From assembly GCF_000447795.1 (NCBI RefSeq), contig NZ_AUNI01000009.1:434001-498000 (forward strand): a stretch of DNA of 64,000 bases, in the 5' to 3' direction. Numbering within the stretch: position 1 is the stretch's first letter; each line of letters starts with the position of its first letter. Shown in pieces: positions 26,924 to 35,743 of this stretch. The position numbers and the translations under genes were made by a program. This DNA is from Bacteriovorax sp. Seq25_V (GTDB lineage Bacteria; Bdellovibrionota; Bacteriovoracia; Bacteriovoracales; Bacteriovoracaceae). A model generated the notes under the pieces. It had not been told where the DNA came from. It searched no databases and worked only from the letters and a program-made list of their open reading frames with translations.

Positions 26924-27076
26924 ATGAGTTGGAAAGTAGATCTCAATGGAAAATCAAAGCTTCTTTATTTCCTTCATTGATCACTCCTAGATTCTGTCGA
27001 TTATCGTAGTACCTATTTTAAATAGTATATGAGGCTTCGGGAAGATTATGTGGCAAGGTTTGAAGAGAGGGAATAA
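26924..27076 (+). pseudogene. Short reading frame with two in-frame stops
   Basis: AGGGGG then ATG 26924 starts an 18-codon peptide (MSWKVDLNGKSKLLYFLH) ending in TGA 26978. The same frame continues with protein-like, charged sequence (SLLDSVDYRSTYFK), a TAG at 27023, then YMRLREDYVARFEERE to TAA 27074. This could be a decayed 50-residue gene, or a real 18-residue peptide with a strong ribosome site. No other gene lies in 26866-27106. Confidence 0.3.
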
Positions 27077-27079
27077 AAA

Positions 27080-27102
27080 AAAGCCAGGTGTTGCCTGGCT
27101 TT
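27080..27102 (-). terminator. Strong intrinsic terminator of the zincin gene
   Basis: AAAGCCAGG and CCTGGCTTT pair over 9 bp around a 5-base loop. On the minus strand a run of eight T follows. The hairpin begins 4 bp after the stop of the gene at 27107. Confidence 0.88.
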
Positions 27103-27106
27103 ATAT

Positions 27107-28249
27107 TTACTTAATGATAAATTGATCAAAGGAATCACTCAAAACAGGAAAACACTTTTTTGAAATCATAATTAATTCATTTAAATTTCTAGCGACTTCT
27201 TCACTAATACTTTTCATCTCGCTGTGATCCGCATCACCAATCCATTGCATTTGATAATCGATTTTGTTTGTAAGTTTCATTAACTGATTTCTAAAATCTT
27301 CAAGATGCTCATTAAAACTTACTGCATATGATCCTGGGTAATTTTTCACTGGTAGTAAAAGTAATGTTGTTCTAAGCATTGCACTTCCTGTCGAAATTTT
27401 TGCAATTATCTCATCGTTATACTTCCACGTATCTCTTTCAAAGTTTAGATCAATTGAACTCTTCGCGTAGTAAAGGTTACTAATCGCATTTAGTATAATT
27501 GAGCTCATCTGAAATTCAAGTTGAGATGAAGTCATCATTGGTCTTGCATACACTTCATATGAGAAAGCATGGTATAAAGCTTCTGCTCTCTCGGCATCTT
27601 CCTCATTCATTCCTGCTAAGTGTGCTGTCTCATGAATTATCACACCCATAATATGATTTTTAAGATCGTATGGAGCTATAACGGTTAGCGCTTCAAATGA
27701 AATACAAATTCTACCTGTAATATCAAAACTAGTAACTCTTGCAACTCTTGTGGAGTGATTGTCATCTGCCCCTAGTGAAAGGCAAGGACTCTCATCGTGA
27801 AAGAGAAATCTATCATCAGCATAAAGTTTGTCTTTATTAATCGCTAGATCAACGTAATCTTTTATTACATTTGCGAGTCTAAGACTTTCTTCCATTAATT
27901 CCATCCACTCGCCTGAGTCGATATCTGTTTGATCGAGCAGAATATTGATTTCCTTAATTCTTTTGCTCGCATCTTCAGACTCTTGTGAGTAAGGCTTTAA
28001 GGCCTGAATAAAAAATTTTGAATCTTCATGGCGATTGTTTTCTTGTAATGCTATGTTGATAACTTCAAACGGGTGATTAGTACCTTTTTTTGTTCTTATG
28101 TCATTAAGAACGCTATCAAATGCAGCTCGTACTTCTTTCACTGTCGAAGTAGGTTGATCTGTTCCACCAACGTGACCAGCACCTTCGCCTGCCCAAATGT
28201 TCACATTTAATAAAATACTCGAAACTGCTAATAGTAATGTCTTTTTCAT
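27107..28249 (-). CDS. Secreted putative metallopeptidase (HExxH)
   Basis: A 380-residue protein with a signal peptide (MKKTLLLAVSSILLNVNIWA). The motif IIHETAHLAGMNEEDAERAE has HExxH plus a downstream Glu, the zincin arrangement (gluzincin-like), at about residue 210. The rest is mostly helical and unrecognised. Two cysteines (SPCLS, RICIS) precede the motif. A role in degrading extracellular or prey protein would fit a predatory bacterium, but this is inferred. It has its own terminator at 27080-27102. Confidence 0.75.
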   Translation of the reverse strand: MKKTLLLAVSSILLNVNIWAGEGAGHVGGTDQPTSTVKEVRAAFDSVLNDIRTKKGTNHPFEVINIALQENNRHEDSKFFIQALKPYSQESEDASKRIKEINILLDQTDIDSGEWMELMEESLRLANVIKDYVDLAINKDKLYADDRFLFHDESPCLSLGADDNHSTRVARVTSFDITGRICISFEALTVIAPYDLKNHIMGVIIHETAHLAGMNEEDAERAEALYHAFSYEVYARPMMTSSQLEFQMSSIILNAISNLYYAKSSIDLNFERDTWKYNDEIIAKISTGSAMLRTTLLLLPVKNYPGSYAVSFNEHLEDFRNQLMKLTNKIDYQMQWIGDADHSEMKSISEEVARNLNELIMISKKCFPVLSDSFDQFIIK

Positions 28250-28375
28250 ATCTCTCTCCTAACACAAAGTTATTTTGTTGCTAGAGAAAGTAGCCTTCAG
28301 TGAAAATTTTATCAATACTATATTAATTAATTATTAGGCATGTTATTAACTTTATAGTTAATAAAGGTGTGCTAA

Positions 28376-29176
28376 GTGAAAGTAATCTTTGAATTTGATG
28401 ACTATAAACAATATGTTAGAGATCTTATACTTCTCATGCCCAAGAAGGGGAGAGGACAATATAAGCTTTTAGGAGAATATCTTAATATCGGAAGTGTAGT
28501 GACTTCTCAGGTGTTTAATGGAGATAAAGAATTAACTCCTGATCAGGCCTTTCTATGTGCTGAGTTCTTAGGTTTAAATGATCTTGAAAGAGAGTTCTTT
28601 ATCCTTTTGGTTAATTATTCCAGAGCTTCTCATTACAAGTTAAAAGATTTTTATTCTGATCAAATAAAAGAACATCGAAAGAAAGCGTTATCTCTTTCTA
28701 GTCATATGAAAAAAAGCACGGTTATAAGTGATGAGGCAAAACAGATATTCTATTCAGATTGGTCTTATAGCGCTATTAGCTTGGCAACCTGTATTGATAA
28801 AATAAAGAGCGCTGATGATGTAGCCAGATATCTGAAGCTTGATCTAATTGAAGTAAAATCGAAACTCAATTTTCTCCTCCAGCATAATCTCGTCGTTGAG
28901 AAAGAGGATGGGTTAGCCCTCGGGACGGGAACAACATTTCTTGATAAGAAGTCACCTCTTCTTAATTCACATCGTAAGAACTGGAGAATAAAAGGAATGG
29001 AGGACTTGTCAAGAAAGGATAGCCTTTTCTTGGTTGCTCCACTTTGTCTATCTAAAAAATTACGAAAAAAACTACACGCTAATCTTCTCAAGGTAATTAA
29101 TGAGACTTTAGAGGATATATCTAAAGAGGATGCGGAAGAGCTCGTTTGTCTAAATATCGATTTGTTTCCTGTTTAG
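28376..29176 (+). CDS. TIGR02147-type (DUF4423) regulator-like protein
   Basis: A 266-residue protein matching the TIGR02147 family, which is expanded in Bdellovibrio-like and Fibrobacter genomes. It has an N-terminal YKQYVRDLI, a helix-turn-helix-like region with GQYKLLGEYLNIGSVVTSQVFNG, LTPDQAFLCAEFLGLNDLEREFFILLVNYSRAS, then a winged-helix-like middle and a C-terminal DUF4423-type region. It is taken to be a DNA-binding regulator; targets are unknown. The start is GTG 28376 behind AAAGG. Confidence 0.82.
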   Translation: MKVIFEFDDYKQYVRDLILLMPKKGRGQYKLLGEYLNIGSVVTSQVFNGDKELTPDQAFLCAEFLGLNDLEREFFILLVNYSRASHYKLKDFYSDQIKEHRKKALSLSSHMKKSTVISDEAKQIFYSDWSYSAISLATCIDKIKSADDVARYLKLDLIEVKSKLNFLLQHNLVVEKEDGLALGTGTTFLDKKSPLLNSHRKNWRIKGMEDLSRKDSLFLVAPLCLSKKLRKKLHANLLKVINETLEDISKEDAEELVCLNIDLFPV

Positions 29177-29253
29177 CTTACTTTTTTACACGTTTTTAAG
29201 AAAAATTGAGATAGATGTGGTACAGATAACATCTATAAATAAAGGATAGTTTA

Positions 29254-29754
29254 ATGATTCAAGACGTATATGATAAAATATTGGAAAATGTCGATGTTAC
29301 AGCAATGGATAAGTTTAAAAACTTATTACAAAAATCGATTACCGTCGCAATCATTCCAGAAAATGATCCGAAACCATATATTGAAACTCTTTCATTTAAA
29401 TTTGGGCCTATGCTTGAAGGACTTGAATCTTTAGCCGGATCGAAAGGAAAAGATAAGACTTTAATTGTCGGAACTCAAATGCTGGCCGCAATTTTTAATG
29501 GCCTAGAATTAAATGTTGATGATGCTGAATGTTTCCTTTTATTCCAACTACGCAAACTTGGACGTTTTAGAAAAAGAGAATCTGATCTATTGGCTGAACT
29601 AAAAAGGCTATGGAAGGATTATCCTGAATATGAACTAAGTGATATCGATTTTTCTAAGGCACTCAAGTCGCTAATGAGAGAAAAACTACTTCTATATCGC
29701 AAAGGAAATATTCAATTAAATACTTCCTTTGTGATTAGATACCGTATCGATTAG
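29254..29754 (+). CDS. Hypothetical cytoplasmic protein with winged-helix-like C-terminus
   Basis: A 166-residue protein, no signal peptide, behind AAAGGA. The first half (SITVAIIPENDPKPYIETLSFKFGP) is unrecognised. The second (CFLLFQLRKLGRFRKRESDLLAELKRLWKDYPEYELSDIDFSKALKSLMREKLLLYRKGNIQLN) has the helix-helix-wing pattern of winged-helix proteins. It may work with the TIGR02147-type gene 77 bp upstream. It shares its stop codon region with the convergent porin gene (TTAG). Confidence 0.6.
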   Translation: MIQDVYDKILENVDVTAMDKFKNLLQKSITVAIIPENDPKPYIETLSFKFGPMLEGLESLAGSKGKDKTLIVGTQMLAAIFNGLELNVDDAECFLLFQLRKLGRFRKRESDLLAELKRLWKDYPEYELSDIDFSKALKSLMREKLLLYRKGNIQLNTSFVIRYRID

Positions 29755-30830
29755 TAGAAGGCGAGAGTCGCAGCAAATTTGACGGCCCTTTCTTTCGTTT
29801 CAGTTCCATCGATAGCAGTGTTGTCGCCATGAATATATTCCGCCGCGAAATTAAAGCTCTTTATATCTATAGAGTATGAAGCATAGTAGTAATCAAGGTT
29901 GAATTTTCCTGACTCTGATCTTGTTTGATGATTGTATCCCAACATCAAACGCGAATCTTTATGTATATTATAACCTAAGATCGCCTCTGTTCCATCTGAG
30001 TGTACAAATTCGTTCTTTGAATTTAACTCTAAATCCTTCGCTCTCGTATAAACACCTGTTAAGAAAAAGTTCTGAATATTGATTCTTGCTCCATATGAAA
30101 GAGTGAGTTGCGATTCACTTTTTCCATTATTGTCGAACATGAGATTAATTGCTGAAATACCAAGAACTAGTGATGATGTTTCATACTGAATTGAACCAGC
30201 TTGAACTTGTTTATAAACTAAAGTTGAGTCAGCTGTTCCATCTTCATTAAAGTCATACTCAACAGTTTCTTTTCCCGTCAGCTTAGTTTGAATTCCAAAT
30301 TTCCAATTTCCGTATTGGTAACGGGCCTGGGCTAACTCTGAGCCACGGTAGGTTCCATCGACTTCACCTGTTCTCGTGTAAACGGAAGATGCTCTTGCTC
30401 CGTCAGTGTAGAAAAGGTCAGTGTAAAATGGAATATCAGCAAAGACAGACCATTGCTTTCCAAATGATAATTCAAGGTTTCCTTTCTTAAACCAAAGGTA
30501 GCCAAGTCTATTTCCAAAGGGACCATTATTCGAAACAACGTCGTACCTTTTTCCTGCAAAGTTTGATGAACCAAAACCACTGTTGTTGCGATTAGAGTTG
30601 ATTGACCATTCTCCTCTAAGTCCAATAGTCCATCCCTCGATAATATCATTTCGTTGATACTTAATTCCAAGGCGAGAAGAATTATCTCCAAGTCCTTGAG
30701 AGCCATTTGTGAGGTCAATAGTTGATACAAGTGCAACTTTTCCGTAAAGAGTTAGTTCTTTAGGAGTCTCTGCCATTACATTTAACGAAGTTAATAGTAA
30801 TAGCAATGATAAAGAAAATTTTTTTGTCAT
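29751..30830 (-). CDS. Outer-membrane porin-like protein
   Basis: A 359-residue beta-barrel with a signal peptide (MTKKFSLSLLLLLTSLNVMA) and a mature N-terminus ETPKELTLYGKVALVSTID. The strands have porin features (GWTIGLRGEW, GNLELSFGKQWSVFADIPFYTD, WKFGIQTK, SRLMLGYNHQT), and the protein ends in Tyr within FAATLAFY, as Gram-negative porins end in an aromatic residue. ATG 30830 is chosen for the signal peptide and the upstream GGCGAG; an earlier start would add 15 polar residues. Passive diffusion of small solutes is the likely role. Confidence 0.85.
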   Translation of the reverse strand: MTKKFSLSLLLLLTSLNVMAETPKELTLYGKVALVSTIDLTNGSQGLGDNSSRLGIKYQRNDIIEGWTIGLRGEWSINSNRNNSGFGSSNFAGKRYDVVSNNGPFGNRLGYLWFKKGNLELSFGKQWSVFADIPFYTDLFYTDGARASSVYTRTGEVDGTYRGSELAQARYQYGNWKFGIQTKLTGKETVEYDFNEDGTADSTLVYKQVQAGSIQYETSSLVLGISAINLMFDNNGKSESQLTLSYGARINIQNFFLTGVYTRAKDLELNSKNEFVHSDGTEAILGYNIHKDSRLMLGYNHQTRSESGKFNLDYYYASYSIDIKSFNFAAEYIHGDNTAIDGTETKERAVKFAATLAFY

Positions 30831-30909
30831 TGAAATCTCGCCGTTTTTGTTTATGTTGTAAACAAATTTTAGCACGGCGTTTTGTCAGGTGCAAGGTATG
30901 CGCTATGAG

Positions 30910-31563
30910 TTAAATAGATTTTGAAATCTGCTCGTAGGCTTTTGGATCAAGTTTTTTAAAGAGATCAATCTCGGCCGGAGTATTACGAGTTGTATGCTTG
31001 AGAGATTTTTCTATAAGAATTTGTCCTTTGTTAATTGAGAATAAACTTGAATGCTTATCTAAAAATGCTAACCAGTTAACATCAAGTGTATATGGCCCTC
31101 GCTCAAGATTATTGAAAACTAAAACTTCAAGTTTTACTTTATTCTTAGCGACCTTATTTCCCACAAATAACATTCCATTGAAGATGAACTTGAACCCATC
31201 TTTTGTATCTTGTAATGTATGATAATTGTTTGTCGTAAAGAATTTTTTAATTGAGTCTTTTTCTTTTGACGTCATCGAATTAAATAAGTCAAAAAGTCCT
31301 GGTTCGTATTTTTGAAAATACTTTCCATTATAAATAAATCCTTTGTCGATATCTTCCCTAATTTTCTTGGATCTTTCACTTGGGTCAACTGACATCCATC
31401 CGCCAAAGTAGCTAATAACTTCAGCCTTAGCCGTTTCAAGTGAAAGGTCGTAAGATTTGTCTTGGACAGCTGTGGCAAGCCTCTTCTGCTCGTTTATAAG
31501 TTTTGTTATCGAAGAACAACTCGTGATAAACGATAGTAATATAAACAGTGAAAGAGTTTTCAT
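30910..31563 (-). CDS. Lipoprotein of unknown function
   Basis: A 217-residue protein with a lipobox (LSFITSC, Cys16), predicted to be lipid-anchored. The mature part is basic and mixed alpha/beta, with GGWMSVDPSERSKKIREDIDKGFIYNGKYFQKYEPGLFD. The family is not recognised. It starts 3 bp after the yebC stop and is probably in the same transcript. Confidence 0.72.
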   Translation of the reverse strand: MKTLSLFILLSFITSCSSITKLINEQKRLATAVQDKSYDLSLETAKAEVISYFGGWMSVDPSERSKKIREDIDKGFIYNGKYFQKYEPGLFDLFNSMTSKEKDSIKKFFTTNNYHTLQDTKDGFKFIFNGMLFVGNKVAKNKVKLEVLVFNNLERGPYTLDVNWLAFLDKHSSLFSINKGQILIEKSLKHTTRNTPAEIDLFKKLDPKAYEQISKSI

Positions 31564-31566
31564 CTT

Positions 31567-32289
31567 TTATTCCTCAACTTCTAGGTTGTGATAAACTTGT
31601 ACTACATCGTCATCTTCCTCAAGGAGAGTGATAAGGCGGTCAAATTGTTTCATTGTATCTTCATCAGTGATTGCTTTGTAATTTAGTGGTAATCTCTCTA
31701 GCTGGGCTTCTTCTGGAGTGATACCTAGCTCTTCCAGTTTCTTTTGAATCGCGCCAAAATATTCGACTTCACTTGAAATTTCATAGAGATCATCTTCGAA
31801 ACTAATATCTTCAGCACCTGCGTTGATCATTTCCATTTCAAACTCATCACCATCCGAAACACTACTTCCATTAACTAAGAAGATTGCTTTTCTTTCAAAA
31901 ACAAACTCGAGTGAACCAGTTGTTCCAAGAGAGCCTTGGACTTTATTGAAGTAGCTTCTAACATTCGCTACAGTTCTGGTATTATTATCAGTCGATGTTT
32001 CAACAAAGATCGCCACTCCTCCTGGGCCATAACCTTCGTAGTTAATATCAGAGAAACCAACACCATCGCTACCTTGACCTTTTTTAATGGCCTTATCGAT
32101 ATTGTCTTTTGGAACGTTAAACTTCTTACAACGATCGATTGCTACTTTTAGCAAAAAGTTTGTCGAAGGATCAGGGCTCCCATTTTTTGATGCCATGAAT
32201 ACATCTTTAAGAGCACGAGTATAAATTTGGCCTTTCGCCTTGTCTGCGGCGCCTTTTTTAGCCGCAATTTTTGCAGATTTTCTTCCCAT
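31567..32289 (-). CDS. yebC: YebC/PmpR-family regulator
   Basis: A 240-residue YebC protein. The signature is clear: MGRKSAKIAAKKGAADKAKGQIYTR at the N-terminus, NFLLKVAIDRCKKFNVPKDNI, GPGGVAIFVETSTDNNTRTVANVRSYFNK, GTTGSLEFVFERKAIF. YebC-family proteins bind DNA as regulators, and some relieve ribosome stalling at proline runs. The first residues MGRKSAKIAAKKG differ slightly from the common MAGHSKWANIKH form, indicating a YebC2-like subgroup. It is cotranscribed with the lipoprotein gene. Confidence 0.94.
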   Translation of the reverse strand: MGRKSAKIAAKKGAADKAKGQIYTRALKDVFMASKNGSPDPSTNFLLKVAIDRCKKFNVPKDNIDKAIKKGQGSDGVGFSDINYEGYGPGGVAIFVETSTDNNTRTVANVRSYFNKVQGSLGTTGSLEFVFERKAIFLVNGSSVSDGDEFEMEMINAGAEDISFEDDLYEISSEVEYFGAIQKKLEELGITPEEAQLERLPLNYKAITDEDTMKQFDRLITLLEEDDDVVQVYHNLEVEE

Positions 32290-32459
32290 ATATACACCAT
32301 TGAATTTAATTGAATGAAGATGATTCTAAGGCAATTTCTTTTAGATGAAAATACAAGAATGATCTAATTTTACTGATCTAAATTATAGAAAGCTTGCAAA
32401 TTAAATGTTATTGATGTTCTAGCAGCGAGTTAAGTGTTTATAAATATTTAGAGGTAATC

Positions 32460-33446
32460 GTGAAAGTACTTTTCTTTTCAACAATGGCTTTTGAGCGTGA
32501 ACAGTTTAATAAATTTAATGAAAATAAATATGATATTCATTTTACTGATGCCGAGCTTAATGATCTCAATATTTCTCTCGCAGAAGGATTTGATGCTATC
32601 TGTATCTTCGTTAACGATAAGCTCACTGAATCAATCGCCAAAAAGCTTCATGACTATGGGATCAAAATCGTAGCCCTTCGTTGTGCAGGATTTAATAATG
32701 TAAATCTCCAAGCCTGCAAAGAAAATGGAATATGTGTAGTGCGAGTTCCAGAGTACTCGCCATATGCTGTAGCGGAACATACAGTTGCACTCCTTCTAGG
32801 ACTTAATAGAAAGATTCATAAGGCCTATAATCGTGTGCGTGAGGGGAACTTTAGTCTTAATGGGCTCATCGGTTTTGATATCCATGGCAAAACAGTTGGT
32901 GTTATTGGTACGGGAAAAATTGGAAGAGCTTTCTGCCATATCATGAAAGGCTTTGGAGCACATGTAAATTGCTTTGACTTAAATCAAGATGAAGAGCTTA
33001 AAAAGCTTGGCGTGAACTATACGAGCTTAGAAGAGATTTGGAAGACTTCAGATATTATTTCTCTCCATGTTCCACTTAATAAATCAACGCATCACCTGAT
33101 TAACGAAGATACAATTAATCAAATGAAAGAGAATGTGGTCGTTGTTAACACAAGTCGTGGTGGTCTTATTGATACAAAGGCCCTCATTACAGCACTAAAA
33201 CTTAAGAAAATTAAAGGTGCAGCTCTTGATGTTTATGAAGAGGAAGACAAGCTCTTCTTCCATGATTTATCTGAATCAGTGATCCAAGATGATGATATTA
33301 TGAGGTTAATGACTTTTCCAAATGTATTAATTACTGCTCACCAAGCATTCTTAACGAATGAAGCGCTAGAGGCGATTGTAAAAACAACATATTCAAACAT
33401 ACAAGCCTTCTTTACGGGCAGTGGAGAGTTACACAAAGTTAACTAG
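32460..33446 (+). CDS. ldhA: D-lactate dehydrogenase (2-hydroxyacid dehydrogenase)
   Basis: A 328-residue NAD-dependent enzyme reducing pyruvate to D-lactate. The N-terminus (VLFFSTMAFEREQFN) and YSPYAVAEHTVALLLGLNRKIHKAYNRVREGNFSLNGL closely match E. coli-type LdhA. The NAD motif is GVIGTGKIGRAF; catalytic residues lie in NTSRGGLID (Arg), DVYEEEDKLFF (Glu) and ITAHQAF (His). The start is GTG 32460 behind GAGG. A fermentative enzyme near nrfHA suggests the cell copes with low oxygen, which is an inference. Confidence 0.93.
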   Translation: MKVLFFSTMAFEREQFNKFNENKYDIHFTDAELNDLNISLAEGFDAICIFVNDKLTESIAKKLHDYGIKIVALRCAGFNNVNLQACKENGICVVRVPEYSPYAVAEHTVALLLGLNRKIHKAYNRVREGNFSLNGLIGFDIHGKTVGVIGTGKIGRAFCHIMKGFGAHVNCFDLNQDEELKKLGVNYTSLEEIWKTSDIISLHVPLNKSTHHLINEDTINQMKENVVVVNTSRGGLIDTKALITALKLKKIKGAALDVYEEEDKLFFHDLSESVIQDDDIMRLMTFPNVLITAHQAFLTNEALEAIVKTTYSNIQAFFTGSGELHKVN

Positions 33447-33468
33447 GGCTAAGTTTACACTTAGTCCT
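33445..33468 (+). terminator. Hairpin at the ldhA stop codon
   Basis: AGGGCTAAGT and ACTTAGTCCT form a 10-bp stem with one G-T pair and a 4-base loop, overlapping the TAG stop. Only a short pyrimidine run follows, so it is a moderate terminator. Confidence 0.5.
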
Positions 33469-33545
33469 TCCTGAGATACGATAGAGCTAGATTTAAATCA
33501 CATCATGCTATGGTCCCATGAAAATTTTTATTTCATTGGAGCCTC

Positions 33546-34589
33546 ATGAACCTCATTTTAAAAATTCTAAGAAATCATCATTATAATCCTTCAACTTTCT
33601 CTCCAGCAGAGCTCGCAGATTTGTACACAAAGTCAGCATTGCTTGTCACTGTTATGGGATTTATCAAGGAACAACTTTGGCTGCAACAAAGAGATGATAA
33701 AGAGTGTGGTAGTGAAACTAGTTACCGTGATTTCATTACGCCACTTTTTAAAAATGAGCTGTCCTCAGTTCTTTTCTTAAAAGATTTCCTCATCGAAAGT
33801 GGGGAGGATTCTATTAAGGACATAACTAAGCACTCTCAACAAATTGAGCAGAGCATTCTTTTAGAGATTCCAAACTTATCGATTAACGATCAGAAGATTT
33901 TTTTAGTTGAATCACTCGATGAAATGAGTGCTTACTTCATTCAAGAAGAAGAAAAACAGCAAGGCCAACTGCAAAGTGATGGTCATGTTGGGCCTCGCTT
34001 ATATCGTACATTTGATCGATTAGATGAAATTTTCGATTTAAATTATAATCTTGATTTCAATATGAAAATTGATCATCATGCGAAAGAAAGACTTTATCAA
34101 AACGCTGGAGTCGGTGTTCAGTCGGGTTATTCTACAATTCTCTTGGCCCTTCATAATACAAGCCCAAAAATTGGAGCTACGATGATAGATCTTGGTTCTG
34201 GCTACGGTAGGGTGGGGCTAGTTTGCTCTCTTATTCGTCCAGATGTTAACTTCATTGGATATGAGTATGTTCCACATCGAGTAGATGTCGCGACGAATGC
34301 ATGTGAAGCCTTAGATTTACAAGAGAGTCTTGCCTTTGAAGTTCAAGATTTATCAGTTGAGTCATTTGATATACCTGAAGCAGATATTTACTATTTATAT
34401 GATCCATTTACGGAAGATACATATCATTATGTTCTTGAGCAGATCGTTGAATTTAGTAAGCATAAGAAAATAACTGTTGTGACAAAAGGAAATGCAAATA
34501 CTTGGCTTAGAAGCATTGCTGAAGAAAATAACTGGCCAGCTGCTCAAGTTATTGATGAAGGTAATCTTTGCATTTTTACTTCAGTCTAG
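33546..34589 (+). CDS. SAM-dependent methyltransferase-like protein
   Basis: A 347-residue protein. Residues about 1-190 are helical and unrecognised. From about 195 a Rossmann methyltransferase fold appears: motif I ATMIDLGSGYGRVGLVCS, then VNFIGYEYVPHRVDVA (acidic strand-2 end) and EADIYYLYDPFTEDTY (motif IV area with DP in place of NPPY). The substrate is unknown. GGAG precedes the ATG. The stop TAG overlaps that of the convergent nsrR-like gene in a shared CTAG. Confidence 0.8.
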   Translation: MNLILKILRNHHYNPSTFSPAELADLYTKSALLVTVMGFIKEQLWLQQRDDKECGSETSYRDFITPLFKNELSSVLFLKDFLIESGEDSIKDITKHSQQIEQSILLEIPNLSINDQKIFLVESLDEMSAYFIQEEEKQQGQLQSDGHVGPRLYRTFDRLDEIFDLNYNLDFNMKIDHHAKERLYQNAGVGVQSGYSTILLALHNTSPKIGATMIDLGSGYGRVGLVCSLIRPDVNFIGYEYVPHRVDVATNACEALDLQESLAFEVQDLSVESFDIPEADIYYLYDPFTEDTYHYVLEQIVEFSKHKKITVVTKGNANTWLRSIAEENNWPAAQVIDEGNLCIFTSV

Positions 34590-35014
34590 GGAAGTAGAAT
34601 TTGAGCAAGCTTTGTTTGGTTAGAGACAATATCGGCTAATGTATATTCTTGCAGAGTTTTATAAAAACTTTGTTCTGCTTGCATAAGTGCCTTTTTAAGT
34701 TTGCATGTCGGATTGATAATACAACTACCATCACTACCAAAACACTCAACAAGTTTAGAATCTCTTTCAAGTTTTCTGACTAAATCGCCAATATTAATCT
34801 TATCTGCGGGAACAAGTAGGGCGATTCCTCCACCTTTTCCTTTATATGACTTGATGATTTCCATCACAGATAAATTGTGTACAACTTTTACTAAATGATT
34901 GCGAGATATTTGATACTTATCTGCAATTTCGGCAACAGTAGACAGCTCTTCCTCTTTAATTGCAAGGTAGATAAGAACTCGTAGGCTATAATCAGTGAAA
35001 CTAGCTAATCTCAT
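34586..35014 (-). CDS. nsrR: Rrf2-family regulator, NsrR-like NO sensor
   Basis: A 142-residue repressor of the Rrf2 family. The N-terminal winged helix (MRLASFTDYSLRVLIYLA, ISRNHLVKVVHNLS) and the three cysteines Cys91, Cys98 and Cys104 (ECF, SCI, TCKLK) match NsrR, where they hold an Fe-S cluster that nitric oxide destroys, releasing DNA. Spacing is close to E. coli and Streptomyces NsrR. It diverges from a truncated haemoglobin and a YeaR-like gene across a 25-bp NsrR-type palindrome, so it very likely represses them and itself. Confidence 0.9.
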   Translation of the reverse strand: MRLASFTDYSLRVLIYLAIKEEELSTVAEIADKYQISRNHLVKVVHNLSVMEIIKSYKGKGGGIALLVPADKINIGDLVRKLERDSKLVECFGSDGSCIINPTCKLKKALMQAEQSFYKTLQEYTLADIVSNQTKLAQILLP

Positions 35015-35055
35015 AAATTTCCTCTTTACTTGAATACCATTTTCGATTAGCTTTG

Positions 35056-35080
35056 TAATATGTATTTAAAATATATATTA
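35056..35080. promoter_or_regulatory. NsrR-type operator palindrome
   Basis: TAATATGTATTT-A-AAATATATATTA: 12-bp arms with one mismatch around a central A. The core ATGTATTT-N-AAATAYAT matches the known NsrR box (ATGYATTT-N-AAATRCAT type). It sits between nsrR and the haemoglobin gene, 11 bp before the latter's ATG, where bound repressor would block transcription. Confidence 0.82.
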
Positions 35081-35091
35081 AAGGGGTGAGT

Positions 35092-35457
35092 ATGTCGAGT
35101 TTATTCGAAAAAATTGGTGGTAGAGATGCAGTAAATGCAGCAGTAGACGTATTTTATAACAAGGTCTTAGCTGACAGTCGCATAAATAAGTTCTTTGAAG
35201 GTATTGATATGGCATCGCAGAGGAGAAAACAAATTATGTTTTTGACTTACGCTTTTGGTGGACCAAATAATTATGATGGCGAAAATATGCGTGTGGCCCA
35301 TGAGAAACTTGTTTTGGAAGGTTTAAATGATGAGCACTTCAATGCAGTAGTGGAGAACCTAGGTGCAACATTAAAAGAACTTGGTGTGCCAGATGATCTT
35401 ATCGCTGAAGCTGCTGCAATTGCCGAGTCAACACGTAGTGATGTATTAGGAAGATAG
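35092..35457 (+). CDS. Group I truncated haemoglobin
   Basis: A 121-residue truncated haemoglobin (TrHbN type), whose relatives turn NO and O2 into nitrate or bind O2. Features are the N-terminal LFEKIGGRDAVNAAVDVFYNKVL with Tyr22 (B10), the FLTYAFGGPNNYDG loop, and proximal His70 in MRVAHEKL. ATG 35092 is preferred over GTG 35086 because AAGGGG is well placed for it. It follows the NsrR operator and precedes a YeaR-like gene by 4 bp, forming an NO-detoxification operon. Confidence 0.92.
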   Translation: MSSLFEKIGGRDAVNAAVDVFYNKVLADSRINKFFEGIDMASQRRKQIMFLTYAFGGPNNYDGENMRVAHEKLVLEGLNDEHFNAVVENLGATLKELGVPDDLIAEAAAIAESTRSDVLGR

Positions 35458-35461
35458 TTTA

Positions 35462-35737
35462 ATGGAAAAGCTTCCTTCGAATATTAGTCGCTATAAGCAA
35501 ACTGAAATTTTTGATGAGTGTAGTATCCCTAAGGGATTACTTCAAGATCATCAGACAAAGGCGGGGGTTTGGGGCGAAATTATAGTACTTGAAGGAAAGC
35601 TTTTGTATACAATACAATCGCAACCTCCAGAGGAAATTATCTTGTCCCCTGATTATTGCGGAGTTGTTGCTCCAGAGGTCTTACATAATGTAAAACCTCT
35701 CGGGCCAGTTCGCTTTTGTGTTTATTTTAATAAGTAG
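35462..35737 (+). CDS. DUF1971 (YeaR/TehB-like) cupin protein
   Basis: A 91-residue cupin-like protein of the DUF1971 family (YeaR of E. coli and the N-terminal part of TehB-like proteins). The sequence runs IPKGLLQDHQTKAGVWGEIIVLEGKLLYT, EIILSPDYCGVVAPEVLHNVKPLGPVRFCVYF, with the conserved PxxxHN at the end. E. coli yeaR is controlled by NarL and NsrR and is induced by nitrate and NO; its chemistry is unknown. The gene lies 4 bp after the haemoglobin and shares its operator. Confidence 0.88.
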   Translation: MEKLPSNISRYKQTEIFDECSIPKGLLQDHQTKAGVWGEIIVLEGKLLYTIQSQPPEEIILSPDYCGVVAPEVLHNVKPLGPVRFCVYFNK

Positions 35738-35743
35738 TTATTG

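Noticed and set aside
181-27076. Possible recoding of TAG or TGA as a sense codon, since two genes continue in frame past stops.
   Set aside because: Most genes in the window end normally at TAG, TGA or TAA with no conserved sequence after them, so isolated mutation is simpler.
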